Shown one piece after another: positions 46,601 to 58,600 of a stretch of DNA of 64,000 bases. The stretch lies in the NCBI GenBank assembly GCA_022376925.1, contig JAIOJX010000004.1:172823501-172887500 (forward strand), given 5' to 3'. The stretch is from Tragulus kanchil. Lineage: Eukaryota > Chordata > Mammalia > Artiodactyla > Tragulidae. A program made the position numbers and the translations under genes. The notes beneath the pieces are model-generated. The model was not told the DNA's origin, searched no databases, and saw nothing but the letters and a program-made list of their open reading frames with translations. The first letter of the stretch is position 1. Each line of letters starts with the position of its first letter.

Positions 46601-49600
46601 ACAGAGCATCTTTTAAAACAAAACTTGAATACACGGGGCACTGCACAACCATCCTGTTTAATTCTTGCCTCAAGGTTATAAGCCAGATAAAATGGTTGTT
46701 CCCATTTTATTGGACGGGCCCAGACGTTCATTCAGGGTTTCCAAACGATGTTAAGGAAAAAACCAAACAAACTTCTTGGCCAGGCCAGTATTTTTCGAGG
46801 AAACTGAGGCTCCAAGGAAGTAAGTAAATGACCTCAGGTCGCTCAGTTCAAACAAGCCCTTTACCCGCTTCCCAGGGGGCACTAGCGGTGAAGAGCCCAC
46901 CTGCCAAAGCAGGCAGCCACAGGAGAGGCGGGTTCGATCGCCGAGTCGGGAAGATCCTCTGGAGGAGGGCAGAGCAACCCACTCCAGTGTGCTTGCCTGC
47001 AGAGGCCCAGCAGGCTGCGGTCCTGAGGGTCGCAGAGCCGGACACGACTAAAGGGACTTACTACGCACGCACACACTCAGTTCAACACCAAGTGTCTCTG
47101 ATTTCAAAACTCAAGCTCTTTCGTCTACACCAGAGATGGCTAACCCAGAGCCCTGGGGCCAAACTCAGCCTGCATTTGTAAATAAAGACACACTGGGACA
47201 AAGCCCCGCCCACTGCTTGCGGAACCTAACCTAACCGGGGCTGCTCTCCAGCCCCACCTGCAGAGCAGAGGCCCGGCGACAGAGGCCACCCGGCCGGCAC
47301 GGCAGAGCTCACTCTCCAGCCTCTCACAGGCCATGCTTGCCGGCCGCTGTGAGGTTCGCTCCGTGCAGGGCCCCACGCTCCGGAGCCACGGTCGTCCTGG
47401 ACGGCCCCCTGCCTGCGGACCCCGTCCGCCCCGACGGCAGTGTCTTACCAATACAGCTGCCTAGAGCGTCTTGTATAAAGCCACTCTTGCACTGTAGCTT
47501 GGGTCTGCAGCGGAAGGATCCCAGAGTATTCTGACAGATAAAATCGGGGAGGCAGTTATGAATACCACTCTCACACTCGTCAATATCTGGTACATCATAA
47601 AAAAAGGAAATTGTTAGCAAGAGTCCTGCCAGAAACATCTTACAACACTTTAAAATCACAAAGTTTTAATTTTTTTCTTTAAATGCTCATTACTCAGACT
47701 ATAACCCAAAACATTCCAATAAAGGGGTCCCACGCAACAAGCCTTAGCCAAACCAGGCTCGCGTTGCTGAAGACTTAAAGCTCTGACTTCCCCCCAAGGC
47801 TCTTATGATGCAAATTTGCTGTTATATAATAAATAACTCAGGCATTTTCCTGGCAATCGCTAGCTTGGTTTGGTTTTGTTTTCATTCCAGGTTGAGCACA
47901 TGTTTAGTTTAGATTCTAAAGCGATGATGATCTTAGTAACAATACACAGGGTCCCTATAAACGTATTCCTTCCGCAGGCCTCGCCATCGTCCAGACACCG
48001 ACAACGGTCACTGCCGTGGCTAAACCAGTTGGCTGCCCTCCCCTGGAAGGTCATGGCTGTCAGATGTTCAAAAGTGTATACCCAGCTGGCGGGGCCCCTT
48101 GGGCGCTCGCGGTCCAAGCCGCCCACTGAGTCTGCAGGGGTGGAGAGCGCCGCGCTCGCCCAAAGGCCCTTGGACATCAGGAGGGTGTGCCTTGCCTTTG
48201 AGTTACCCTCATAATTCAACCGACGTTTTACACAAGTGGTTTTGTCGTTCCGAAGGGCTGGAAAGCCTCAGCAGAAAACTATGTTCTAACAGATCCTCAT
48301 CAAAGGCTGATCTGCCAAATAACATCTATGGTTTGGCGGGGAAAAGCCAGCAGCCAGAAAGGTCGTGGTTTTTACGCAGTGGAAGGGAATACGCTTTGAA
48401 CATCAAGGGAGCCTGGGCTCAGATGGACAGCAGCTGTCGTGCAAGGGCAGAAAGCCCAGCTTGCTCCTGAGACTCATCTCGGGCCTTGTTCCTTTTTTAT
48501 TTTTTTAAGTCTTTATTTTTAATTTGCTACAATATTGCTTCCTTTTTATGTTTCCTTGGCCCCAAGGCCTGTGAGATACCAGCTCCCTGACTGGGCACCG
48601 AGCTCGCACCCCCTTGCTCTGGAGAGGGACGTCGCAGCCACTGGTAGGCCAGGGAGCGTCCCTGGTCTTGTACACGAGTGCTTTGAGCCTTTCCAGAAAC
48701 CCAAACTCTCCCCTGTCGTTAACCCAGCATTACGGTAAGGAAGCTACATCTCCACTAAGGACAGCGTCGCCAGTGCCCCAGGCAGCCGCGGGCAGCAGCA
48801 CGGCGGAGCCGGAACTCCCCAGGTCCCTTTCCCGTCGCGTCGTCACATCCCCACGCCCCCTTCCCGTCGCGTCGTCTGCTCCCCAGCGCGAGGTTTCGCG
48901 ACACGGACCCCGTCCTACCTTTGCAGTCATTGTCCTCTGTGAGCTCATAGCCAGTCCCGCAGCTGCTGTCCCGCTGGCAGCGGAAAGAGCCCACGGTATT
49001 GATGCAGGTTTCCCCGAGCCGGCAGTTCTGGCTGCCCTTGATACACTCATTGACATCTACGAGAGACAGGCCACGCGGGGAGTGACCAGCAAGGACCACC
49101 AGTCCTCCCGCGCCATCAGAAGGGAAGTCCCAGGAGGCAGAACGGGGTCAGTTCTCAGAATCCACCGAGTCCCCCGGGCGCGTTCCAGCCGAGTGCCAGA
49201 GCGGAGCCCGGGCGCTCCCCGCCAGGGCAAAGCCAAGGCAATGGCTTCTCTCCCCTATTTCAAATCTATTGCTCCTTCGGAGCACCTGCTAAACAAGGGC
49301 CGGCCTTGAACGGGAGTCGTGTGATCCCAGAGTCCCCTGTTCAGGGTCGTCCACTCCCTCCATCTCCCGCCTCTTAGAGATGAGGGGTCGACAGAGGCTG
49401 AGGACGTGCCCGGGGCCTCCCCACAGCCACCCCTTTCTCCGAGCCCGGTGTTGACATTTCTCCTGGTGGAGAGCCGCGGCTGGCAGCCAGGCACTCGGGG
49501 AGGCTGCAGAGCCGGTCCCCGGCTGCAGTTCACCCACGACCGGGGCCTCAGGTCGAGCCCAGGGGGCCCTGCCCGGCTCTCAGGCTGCGGCGGAGGCCCT

Positions 49601-52600
49601 GGAGCGCGACACTGTTTACCTTCGCAGGAGACGCCGTCGGGGAGCAGCTGGTAGCCCACGAAGCAGGAGCAGACGACCTCCTCGCCCGTGTCTCGGCACT
49701 GCTGCCTGCAAGGCCCGCCGCCTGCAACCAGAGCCTCCGTGAGGGCGGCCGACGGCCCCCACGGCCCCGTGTCTGCCGGCCGCTCAGGCGGGGCCCGAGG
49801 ACGCGCCCTCGTGGAGGACGGCGCAGAAAGGAAGGCTTCCCAGGCTGGAGCTCCCGCGGCCTTCACGGCACCCCCCTCCCGTGGGGCCCCCAGGGTCTGT
49901 CTCCGTCACCTCTTCAGCGCCTAAAGCCCTGATGCGACAGATCAAGGGGCACGTGGGGCCCCGATACCCCATTTCCACGGGCACTGCCGCAGCTCCGGCT
50001 GCCCAGTCACCTGCGTCCTGAGCACCTCCGCGACTCACCCCTCCAACCCGACTTCCCACAGGGAGGCCGGCGAGATGCTCAAAGAGTAAATCTCACGGGG
50101 ACAAACCTCTCCCAGACAGAGTCCACACAATAACGTCTGGACTGCTGCCCAGGCCCTGCCCACTCCTCCAGCCTCCTTCCCCTGCCCTGGCCCTGTCCTC
50201 CCCGACCCCGTGGCCCACCGGGGCCCCGCTGCTGCAGGTCTTCGAGGCTCTGCGCCTGCTGCCCCAAGCCCCCGCCCGCGTCACTTCCCTGCTAGGCCAT
50301 CCCTGTCCATGGCAAACCAGCTCTCCTCCCCCCTCCTCCAGGAGGACCCGCCCGTGCCCCCAGAGAGGCTCACAGATCTTTCTGGGGCTCTGTGCTCGCC
50401 CTTCCCCCACCCCGAGGCTCCGTGCCATGTCTCTGTACACCGACCTCCTTCTCTGGTGGTTAAACTGGCTCCATGATTAAAGCCCAACCACGAGGCGAGC
50501 CCCTCCACGTCCCCGGGAAGCAGACCTGCCCGCCCAGGCCCGTGGGAATGTTCCATAATGAGAAATAAAGTCTTATCACATGGAAAACAGCGCTGCAAGG
50601 CCCTACTGACTTTGGCCTTATGAGATGCTTACGGCCATAAGCATCGCCCTGAGACAGATGGGTATTAATTAAGATGGTGCGGCTGAAGCTCCAGGCCGCA
50701 AAACGAAGGAACACTCACCCTCCTCCCCTAAGGGGCTCCTGGCCTTGGGGGTCACTGTTCAGAGTGACCCCCAGAGTCACCCACAGTGTCTGTGGGCTGT
50801 GGCGGAAGGGCCATGAATGCCGGCTTCTCACACAGGCCCTTCCCCACGAGGCCGCCCTCTCGCTCGCCCGCCCGCCCGCCCGCCAGGCCCCAGCCAGGAG
50901 GAGAGGAAGAGAAGGAGCCCAGGAGTGCAGGCGACAGGGGACAACAGTGGACTCCCAGCCAAAGGGCGCTTCTCAGGGGAACGCGCGTGACCCCGAGCAG
51001 AGCCTGAGGCCAGCTCCCCGTTCGACCCGCCCTTGGGCCTCACCAGCAGCCAGCTGGCCCCGGGAAGGTGCCCGGCTCACCTCGGCAGCGGTCATTCAGG
51101 TAGGGGTCCTCTTGCTCCTCCTCGATCTCAGAAACCTTCGCTAAGGGGAAAGAGGCAAGGACATGTTGGTCCACATGCAGTGCCCATGTTAACACAGAGA
51201 AAACTCAGAATATTCTCTCTTCTTGTAAACATCAGGGACTAATGCCTGTTTCTACATCTTCTTCTAAACAACTCAGTATGCATTTTATCCTTTTTAAAAA
51301 CAGAGCCACACATAAAATAAAATGTCGCCAAGTCTCTAAAAGATCTATTGTAACAGAACAGCACGGGCACGAGGGCCTGTGGTCATCCGCGTGAGGCCGA
51401 GCGTGGTTACGCTGTCCCCGGGACCCGAATGTTGCCACGAGTGCCGTCACAGCCCTACGATAACCTACGTCACCCCTCCAGACAGAAAACAAAGCACCTG
51501 GAAAAAGCGTCTTGTTAGAGGTTGAATTGTGCCATGTCTCTGTACACCGACCTCCTTCTCTGGTGGTTAAACTGGCTCCATGATTAAAGCCCAACCACGA
51601 GGCGAGCCCCTCCACGTCCCCGGGAAGCAGACCTGCCCGCCCAGGCCCGTGGGAATGTTCCATAATGAGAAATAAAGTCTTATCACATGGAAAACAGCGC
51701 TGCAAGGCCCTACTGACTTTGGCCTTATGAGATGCTTACGGCCATAAGCATCGCCCTGAGACAGATGGGTATTAATTAAGATGGTGCGGCTGAAGCTCCA
51801 GGCCGCAAAACGAAGGAACACTCACCCTCCTCCCCTAAGGGGCTCCTGGCCTTGGGGGTCACTGTTCAGAGTGACCCCCAGAGTCACCCACAGTGTCTGT
51901 GGGCTGTGGCGGAAGGGCCATGAATGCCGGCTTCTCACACAGGCCCTTCCCCACGAGGCCGCCCTCTCGCTCGCCCGCCCGCCCGCCCGCCAGGCCCCAG
52001 CCAGGAGGAGAGGAAGAGAAGGAGCCCAGGAGTGCAGGCGACAGGGGACAACAGTGGACTCCCAGCCAAAGGGCGCTTCTCAGGGGAACGCGCGTGACCC
52101 CGAGCAGAGCCTGAGGCCAGCTCCCCGTTCGACCCGCCCTTGGGCCTCACCAGCAGCCAGCTGGCCCCGGGAAGGTGCCCGGCTCACCTCGGCAGCGGTC
52201 ATTCAGGTAGGGGTCCTCTTGCTCCTCCTCGATCTCAGAAACCTTCGCTAAGGGGAAAGAGGCAAGGACATGTTGGTCCACATGCAGTGCCCATGTTAAC
52301 ACAGAGAAAACTCAGAATATTCTCTCTTCTTGTAAACATCAGGGACTAATGCCTGTTTCTACATCTTCTTCTAAACAACTCAGTATGCATTTTATCCTTT
52401 TTAAAAACAGAGCCACACATAAAATAAAATGTCGCCAAGTCTCTAAAAGATCTATTGTAACAGAACAGCACGGGCACGAGGGCCTGTGGTCATCCGCGTG
52501 AGGCCGAGCGTGGTTACGCTGTCCCCGGGACCCGAATGTTGCCACGAGTGCCGTCACAGCCCTACGATAACCTACGTCACCCCTCCAGACAGAAAACAAA

Positions 52601-55600
52601 GCACCTGGAAAAAGCGTCTTGTTAGAGGTTGAATTGTGGGACCCTCCCCCCAGGACAATGTGAAGTCCTAACCCTCAGGACCTGGGAATGTGACCTTATT
52701 TTTGGCAAAGGGTCACTGCAGACAATCAAGCTCAGATGAGGTCATCAGAGGTGGCCCTAATCCAAAGACGAGCGTCCTTACAAACAGGGGACATGTGGCC
52801 TCAGTGACAGCTATGCAGAGGAAAAGGGAGGGACGAGACAGAGAGAAGGCAGGCGGGAAGAAGATGGAAGACAGGTGTCCAAGCCAAGGGGCACCTGATG
52901 CTCCGGAAGCTGGCCCCGCCAGCACCACGGCCTCGGACTTCCAGCCTCCAGCCTGGGAGATGACACGTCTCTGTCTGAGCCCCCAGTCCGTGGTGCCTTA
53001 TCCCACCAGCCCGGGAGACAAGCACAGTCATCTCGTCCACTGCGCCTGCGGAGCTCCATTCAGGGCCGGTCACCCACAGTCACTCACTCCGTGCCCTCAA
53101 TAAAGGCACCTGGGCACCGGCTCCAAGGGTCCAGCACTTGACACAGAGAGGGACTCTCCTCTCAATAAAAGAGTCAGCTGGAGGACTTCCCCGGGGGTCC
53201 AGTGGCCGAGACTCTGGCTGCCAGTGCAGGGGCCGCAGGTTTGATCCCCGATGAGGGAACTAGAGCCCACCTGCTGCCACTAAGACCCAGTGCAGCCAAC
53301 CAAACAGACAAGTAAGTTTTTAAAGGATTCAACAGGGCAATAGAACAGAGAGGGATGCAGGGGGAAAACAGGAATCCTGATTTAAAAGGTGGCAGCCCCC
53401 AGGCAGTTCTGACATAGGAGAAATGCATTCGTCCTTTTGCCTTGGGTGGATACACCCAGGAGCCCCTAGATAACTTCACAACCAAGCCCCCTGCTGAGGA
53501 GGACCCTTCACAAGATGGAATGACAGGGACCACGATTCCATCCAGTTCAGCAGCCAACACGCCACAAGGCCGGGTTGAAAAGCACAGATCCAGGGGACCC
53601 CACACCCAGCCACACAGACACAAGAGAAGCCAAGAGACCCCCCCCCAGCCTAGCCACGCCCACAGGAGAGAAGCCAAGAGACAGAAAAAAGACTGAAAGG
53701 AAAGGCGACCCAATGGAAACAGTGTTTCTTTCTGCATCGATTTCCTCTTCTGGAGTCTCCTAAAATGCCTATAGTGAGTGCAGGATATGCTCACATTAGA
53801 ACAGCAGACATCAGTAAAATATCAGCAATTCTGCTGTACATTTCAATGTAACATAATTTATAGATGCTAACTATGTACAAAGCGTCATTTTTAGGGGCTA
53901 TTAAAATATGGGTCCCTCAAGAGTTCAGTGACAGCTATGCAGAGGAAAAGGGAGGGACGAGACAGAGAGAAGGCAGGCGGGAAGAAGATGGAAGACAGGT
54001 GTCCAAGCCAAGGGGCACCTGATGCTCCGGAAGCTGGCCCCGCCAGCACCACGGCCTCGGACTTCCAGCCTCCAGCCTGGGAGATGACACGTCTCTGTCT
54101 GAGCCCCCAGTCCGTGGTGCCTTATCCCACCAGCCCGGGAGACAAGCACAGTCATCTCGTCCACTGCGCCTGCGGAGCTCCATTCAGGGCCGGTCACCCA
54201 CAGTCACTCACTCCGTGCCCTCAATAAAGGCACCTGGGCACCGGCTCCAAGGGTCCAGCACTTGACACAGAGAGGGACTCTCCTCTCAATAAAAGAGTCA
54301 GCTGGAGGACTTCCCCGGGGGTCCAGTGGCCGAGACTCTGGCTGCCAGTGCAGGGGCCGCAGGTTTGATCCCCGATGAGGGAACTAGAGCCCACCTGCTG
54401 CCACTAAGACCCAGTGCAGCCAACCAAACAGACAAGTAAGTTTTTAAAGGATTCAACAGGGCAATAGAACAGAGAGGGATGCAGGGGGAAAACAGGAATC
54501 CTGATTTAAAAGGTGGCAGCCCCCAGGCAGTTCTGACATAGGAGAAATGCATTCGTCCTTTTGCCTTGGGTGGATACACCCAGGAGCCCCTAGATAACTT
54601 CACAACCAAGCCCCCTGCTGAGGAGGACCCTTCACAAGATGGAATGACAGGGACCACGATTCCATCCAGTTCAGCAGCCATCACGTCACAAGGCCGGGTT
54701 GAAAAGCACAGATCCAGGGGACCCCACACCCAGCCACACAGACACAAGAGAAGCCAAGAGACCCCCCCCCAGCCTAGCCACGCCCACAGGAGAGAAGCCA
54801 AGAGACAGAAAAAAGACTGAAAGGAAAGGCGACCCAATGGAAACAGTGTTTCTTTCTGCATCGATTTCCTCTTCTGGAGTCTCCTAAAATGCCTATAGTG
54901 AGTGCAGGATATGCTCACATTAGAACAGCAGACATCAGTAAAATATCAGCAATTCTGCTGTACATTTCAATGTAACATAATTTATAGATGCTAACTATGT
55001 ACAAAGCGTCATTTTTAGGGGCTATTAAAATATGGGTCCCTCAAGAGTTCAAAGAACTTTTCTGCTGAGGGGAAACTAAGCAAAAGGCCTTTAGGGTGTG
55101 AGTTGTCTCTAGCATAGGAGGCTGGGAGCCTCTTTGCTCAGAATGTTTAACCTGGGAGCCATTAGAGACGATCACAGGGCCTTTCCTGGTGGCTCTGCGG
55201 TAAAGATTTGGCCTGCAAATCAGGAGGCACGCATCTGATCCTTGGGCTGGGAACATTTCCTGGAGAAGAACATGGCAACCTATTCCAGTCTTCTTTTTTT
55301 TTTTTTTCTTGGGGGTGGGGTGAGGAGGGAGGGAGGCGGGTGGGCCACTTCCATTGGTCTTTCATATATCTCTTTTCATCCATCTTTGTTCTCTGGCCCA
55401 TGTGGGCCTCCCATCCCGGTGGCCTCTGTTGTCGCAGAGCACCGGCTCTGGGCGCATGTGCTCCAGAGCTCCCGCTTGGTAATTGGATACATCGGTCCAG
55501 CCGCTCCGCAGCACGTGGGATCTTCCCAGGCCAGGGACCGAACCGGCGCCCCTTGCACTGCAAGGTGGTGTCCTTACCCACTGGACCACCAGGGAAGCCC

Positions 55601-58600
55601 CTACTCCGGTCTTCTTGCCTGGGAAATCCCGTGGACAGGGGAGCCTGGTGGGTTAAAATCCATGGGGTCACAAAAGAGTCGGGCATGACTGAGCGACTGA
55701 ACACCAAGAGCTGATCACACTGAGTGACCTGAGCCAGACAGAGAAGAACAAATACCGCATGATGTCCCTTACACGTGCCATTTACAATAAAAGACAGTGA
55801 GCCTTCCTATGAAGCAGACCCACAAACACGGAACGGACTGGCGGCCGCCCCGGGGGAGGGATGGGCCGGGAGGCTGGGGCTCGCAGGTGGCAGCTACTGT
55901 AAATACAGTGAACAACAAGGCCCTACAGTATAGCTTGGGGAACGACAGTCCATACCCCGTGATAAACCACAATGGAAAAGAACGTCTGTGCATGTATCAC
56001 AGGACCACCCTGCTGTATGTATAGCGGAACCTGACACAGCACCGCAAATCAACTGTCCATGAAGTTAAAAAAAAGAATGTTTCATCTGGGGACTCTTCAC
56101 TCACTCGGGTTCATGGCGTCTTGGCAAAGTCCACGTCCCTGGCATGTCCAGGCACAGGCCAGGGTGTCCAGGCCCACCCCCCAGAGGACCCACAGTGGCA
56201 AGGCCAGAAGAACTCGTGAGACACGACCCTCGGGAGGATGAGGTCGTCAAGACGCCCACAGCATTCTCGGGGCGCTAGCAGGCCTGGCAAAGAATGCTGG
56301 AAGGAACTGGCAGCTAGGCTTCTGTAGCCTCCGTCACCCAATCTGTAGAATGGGTGCACCCACGATTCACCCCAGCACGGGTCTACCTAAAAGAACAGGG
56401 CTCTTCCCCCATCTTAGGCGAACACTTTGATAGCTTATCATATGGCTTATTAGAAAAATAAAGTTAAGAAAACAGACACAAACCCCAACTTTATATTTAA
56501 ACAGACATGTGTGTGGACACACGTAGTCATGTCCGACGCTTGGCGACCCCATGGGCTGCAGCCCGCCAGGCTCCTGTGTCCGTGGGATTACCTCCAGGGG
56601 ATCTTCCTGACCCAGGCACCCGGCTGCATCTCCTGCATCTCCTGCACTGGCAGGCAGGTTCTTCACCAGCGGAGCCACTGAGGAAGCCCCTCAACAGGCA
56701 TAAGTTACTCTATCAGATGCTTAGAGCTCAGTTTCTTAAAAGCTTACTCTCTGTTTCGTACTTTATTTTCCTTCAGGCTGGCGCTGGTTTGTGGGCCCCC
56801 ATGTGGCCCCGTGTAGCACACAGCAGGCCCACGACACACGTCAGTGGAAGAGAGGACGGCAGGTCTGTGTCTGCGTGAGGAGGAAGCACAGGAAAGTCCT
56901 CGCAGAGGCACGGAGGAAAGTCTGGAGCCACAAGAGAAGCCGATGAAAGACGAAGGAGAAAAAAGACATCTGGACCCACTAAGCTCAGAGACCATTAAGG
57001 AAACAGGACACAAATCAAGCAAAGTCATCCCTGGAGACGCAGAGGCAATTTTCCACCAGGAGAGGAATGTGAGTTTGTTTAAAGTGAACATGTCATCTCT
57101 GATTTCAAACGTTAAAAGATGTTTGCATAGTTAAAAGAATGTTTCATCTGGGGACTCTTCACTCACTCGGGTTCATGGCGTCTTGGCAAAGTCCACGTCC
57201 CTGGCATGTCCAGGCACAGGCCAGGGTGTCCAGGCCCACCCCCCAGAGGACCCACAGTGGCAAGGCCAGAAGAACTCGTGAGACACGACCCTCGGGAGGA
57301 TGAGGTCGTCAAGACGCCCACAGCATTCTCGGGGCGCTAGCAGGCCTGGCAAAGAATGCTGGAAGGAACTGGCAGCTAGGCTTCTGTAGCCTCCGTCACC
57401 CAATCTGTAGAATGGGTGCACCCACGATTCACCCCAGCACGGGTCTACCTAAAAGAACAGGGCTCTTCCCCCATCTTAGGCGAACACTTTGATAGCTTAT
57501 CATATGGCTTATTAGAAAAATAAAGTTAAGAAAACAGACACAAACCCCAACTTTATATTTAAACAGACATGTGTGTGGACACACGTAGTCATGTCCGACG
57601 CTTGGCGACCCCATGGGCTGCAGCCCGCCAGGCTCCTGTGTCCGTGGGATTACCTCCAGGGGATCTTCCTGACCCAGGCACCCGGCTGCATCTCCTGCAT
57701 CTCCTGCACTGGCAGGCAGGTTCTTCACCAGCGGAGCCACTGAGGAAGCCCCTCAACAGGCATAAGTTACTCTATCAGATGCTTAGAGCTCAGTTTCTTA
57801 AAAGCTTACTCTCTGTTTCGTACTTTATTTTCCTTCAGGCTGGCGCTGGTTTGTGGGCCCCCATGTGGCCCCGTGTAGCACACAGCAGGCCCACGACACA
57901 CGTCAGTGGAAGAGAGGACGGCAGGTCTGTGTCTGCGTGAGGAGGAAGCACAGGAAAGTCCTCGCAGAGGCACGGAGGAAAGTCTGGAGCCACAAGAGAA
58001 GCCGATGAAAGACGAAGGAGAAAAAAGACATCTGGACCCACTAAGCTCAGAGACCATTAAGGAAACAGGACACAAATCAAGCAAAGTCATCCCTGGAGAC
58101 GCAGAGGCAATTTTCCACCAGGGAGAGGAATGTGAGTTTGTTTAAAGTGAACATGTCATCTCTGATTTCAAACGTTAAGGATGGAGCCAGAACGTGGTTC
58201 CAGTCTCTCTTTATGACCAAGAATGCTGAAATCAGCCTCATGGCAGAACCCCAGACTTGAGAAGCCAAAACAAAGAACGAAAAGGAGGGTCATGTGACCC
58301 AGGGCCCCTAAGTCACGGGAATGGACAGCCTGACTTAAGGACCCCTGGTCTGCGAGCTCTTCCTGCCCCGCCCCCACGTCATGCAGGGGGTGGACAGAGC
58401 TCAGACGGAGAAGGCAAAGGTCTCAGGCAGGCGGCAAGCATGGGGCAGAGCAGACGCCTGAAATTTTCCAGGGCTGCTTCCATTATGGCACAGGAAACCA
58501 TTGCATAAGTGGAAGAGAGGATTAGACAACCAGGCCGTTTCCTGAACCGTGTAACGGAACTGTGCCCCAGGGCGTCAGGCTTGATGTGGCTTCAGACAGC

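Larger units (their letters stand above)
41558..47448 (-). other. FBLN1 intron 8
   Basis: Intron between exons 8 and 9. Two overlapping tandem duplications (41596-43845 and 43616-46065) occupy most of it. It also holds CHR-type SINEs with (AAAT)n tails, a MIR remnant (46640-46850) and a Bov-tA SINE (46875-47062). A possible old DNA-transposon-like stretch lies at 47120-47280. Confidence 0.75.
50422..52635. repeat. Tandem duplication 12, carrying exon 5
   Basis: Two 1107-bp copies (50422-51528 and 51529-52635) with constant offset and a shared GTG at the junction. It duplicates FBLN1 exon 5. Confidence 0.94.

Noticed and set aside
47120..47280. Second hAT-like transposon copy
   Set aside because: There is a loose resemblance (ggggccaaactcagcctgca, aataaagacacactggg) to the element near 34190, but too weak to list as a feature.
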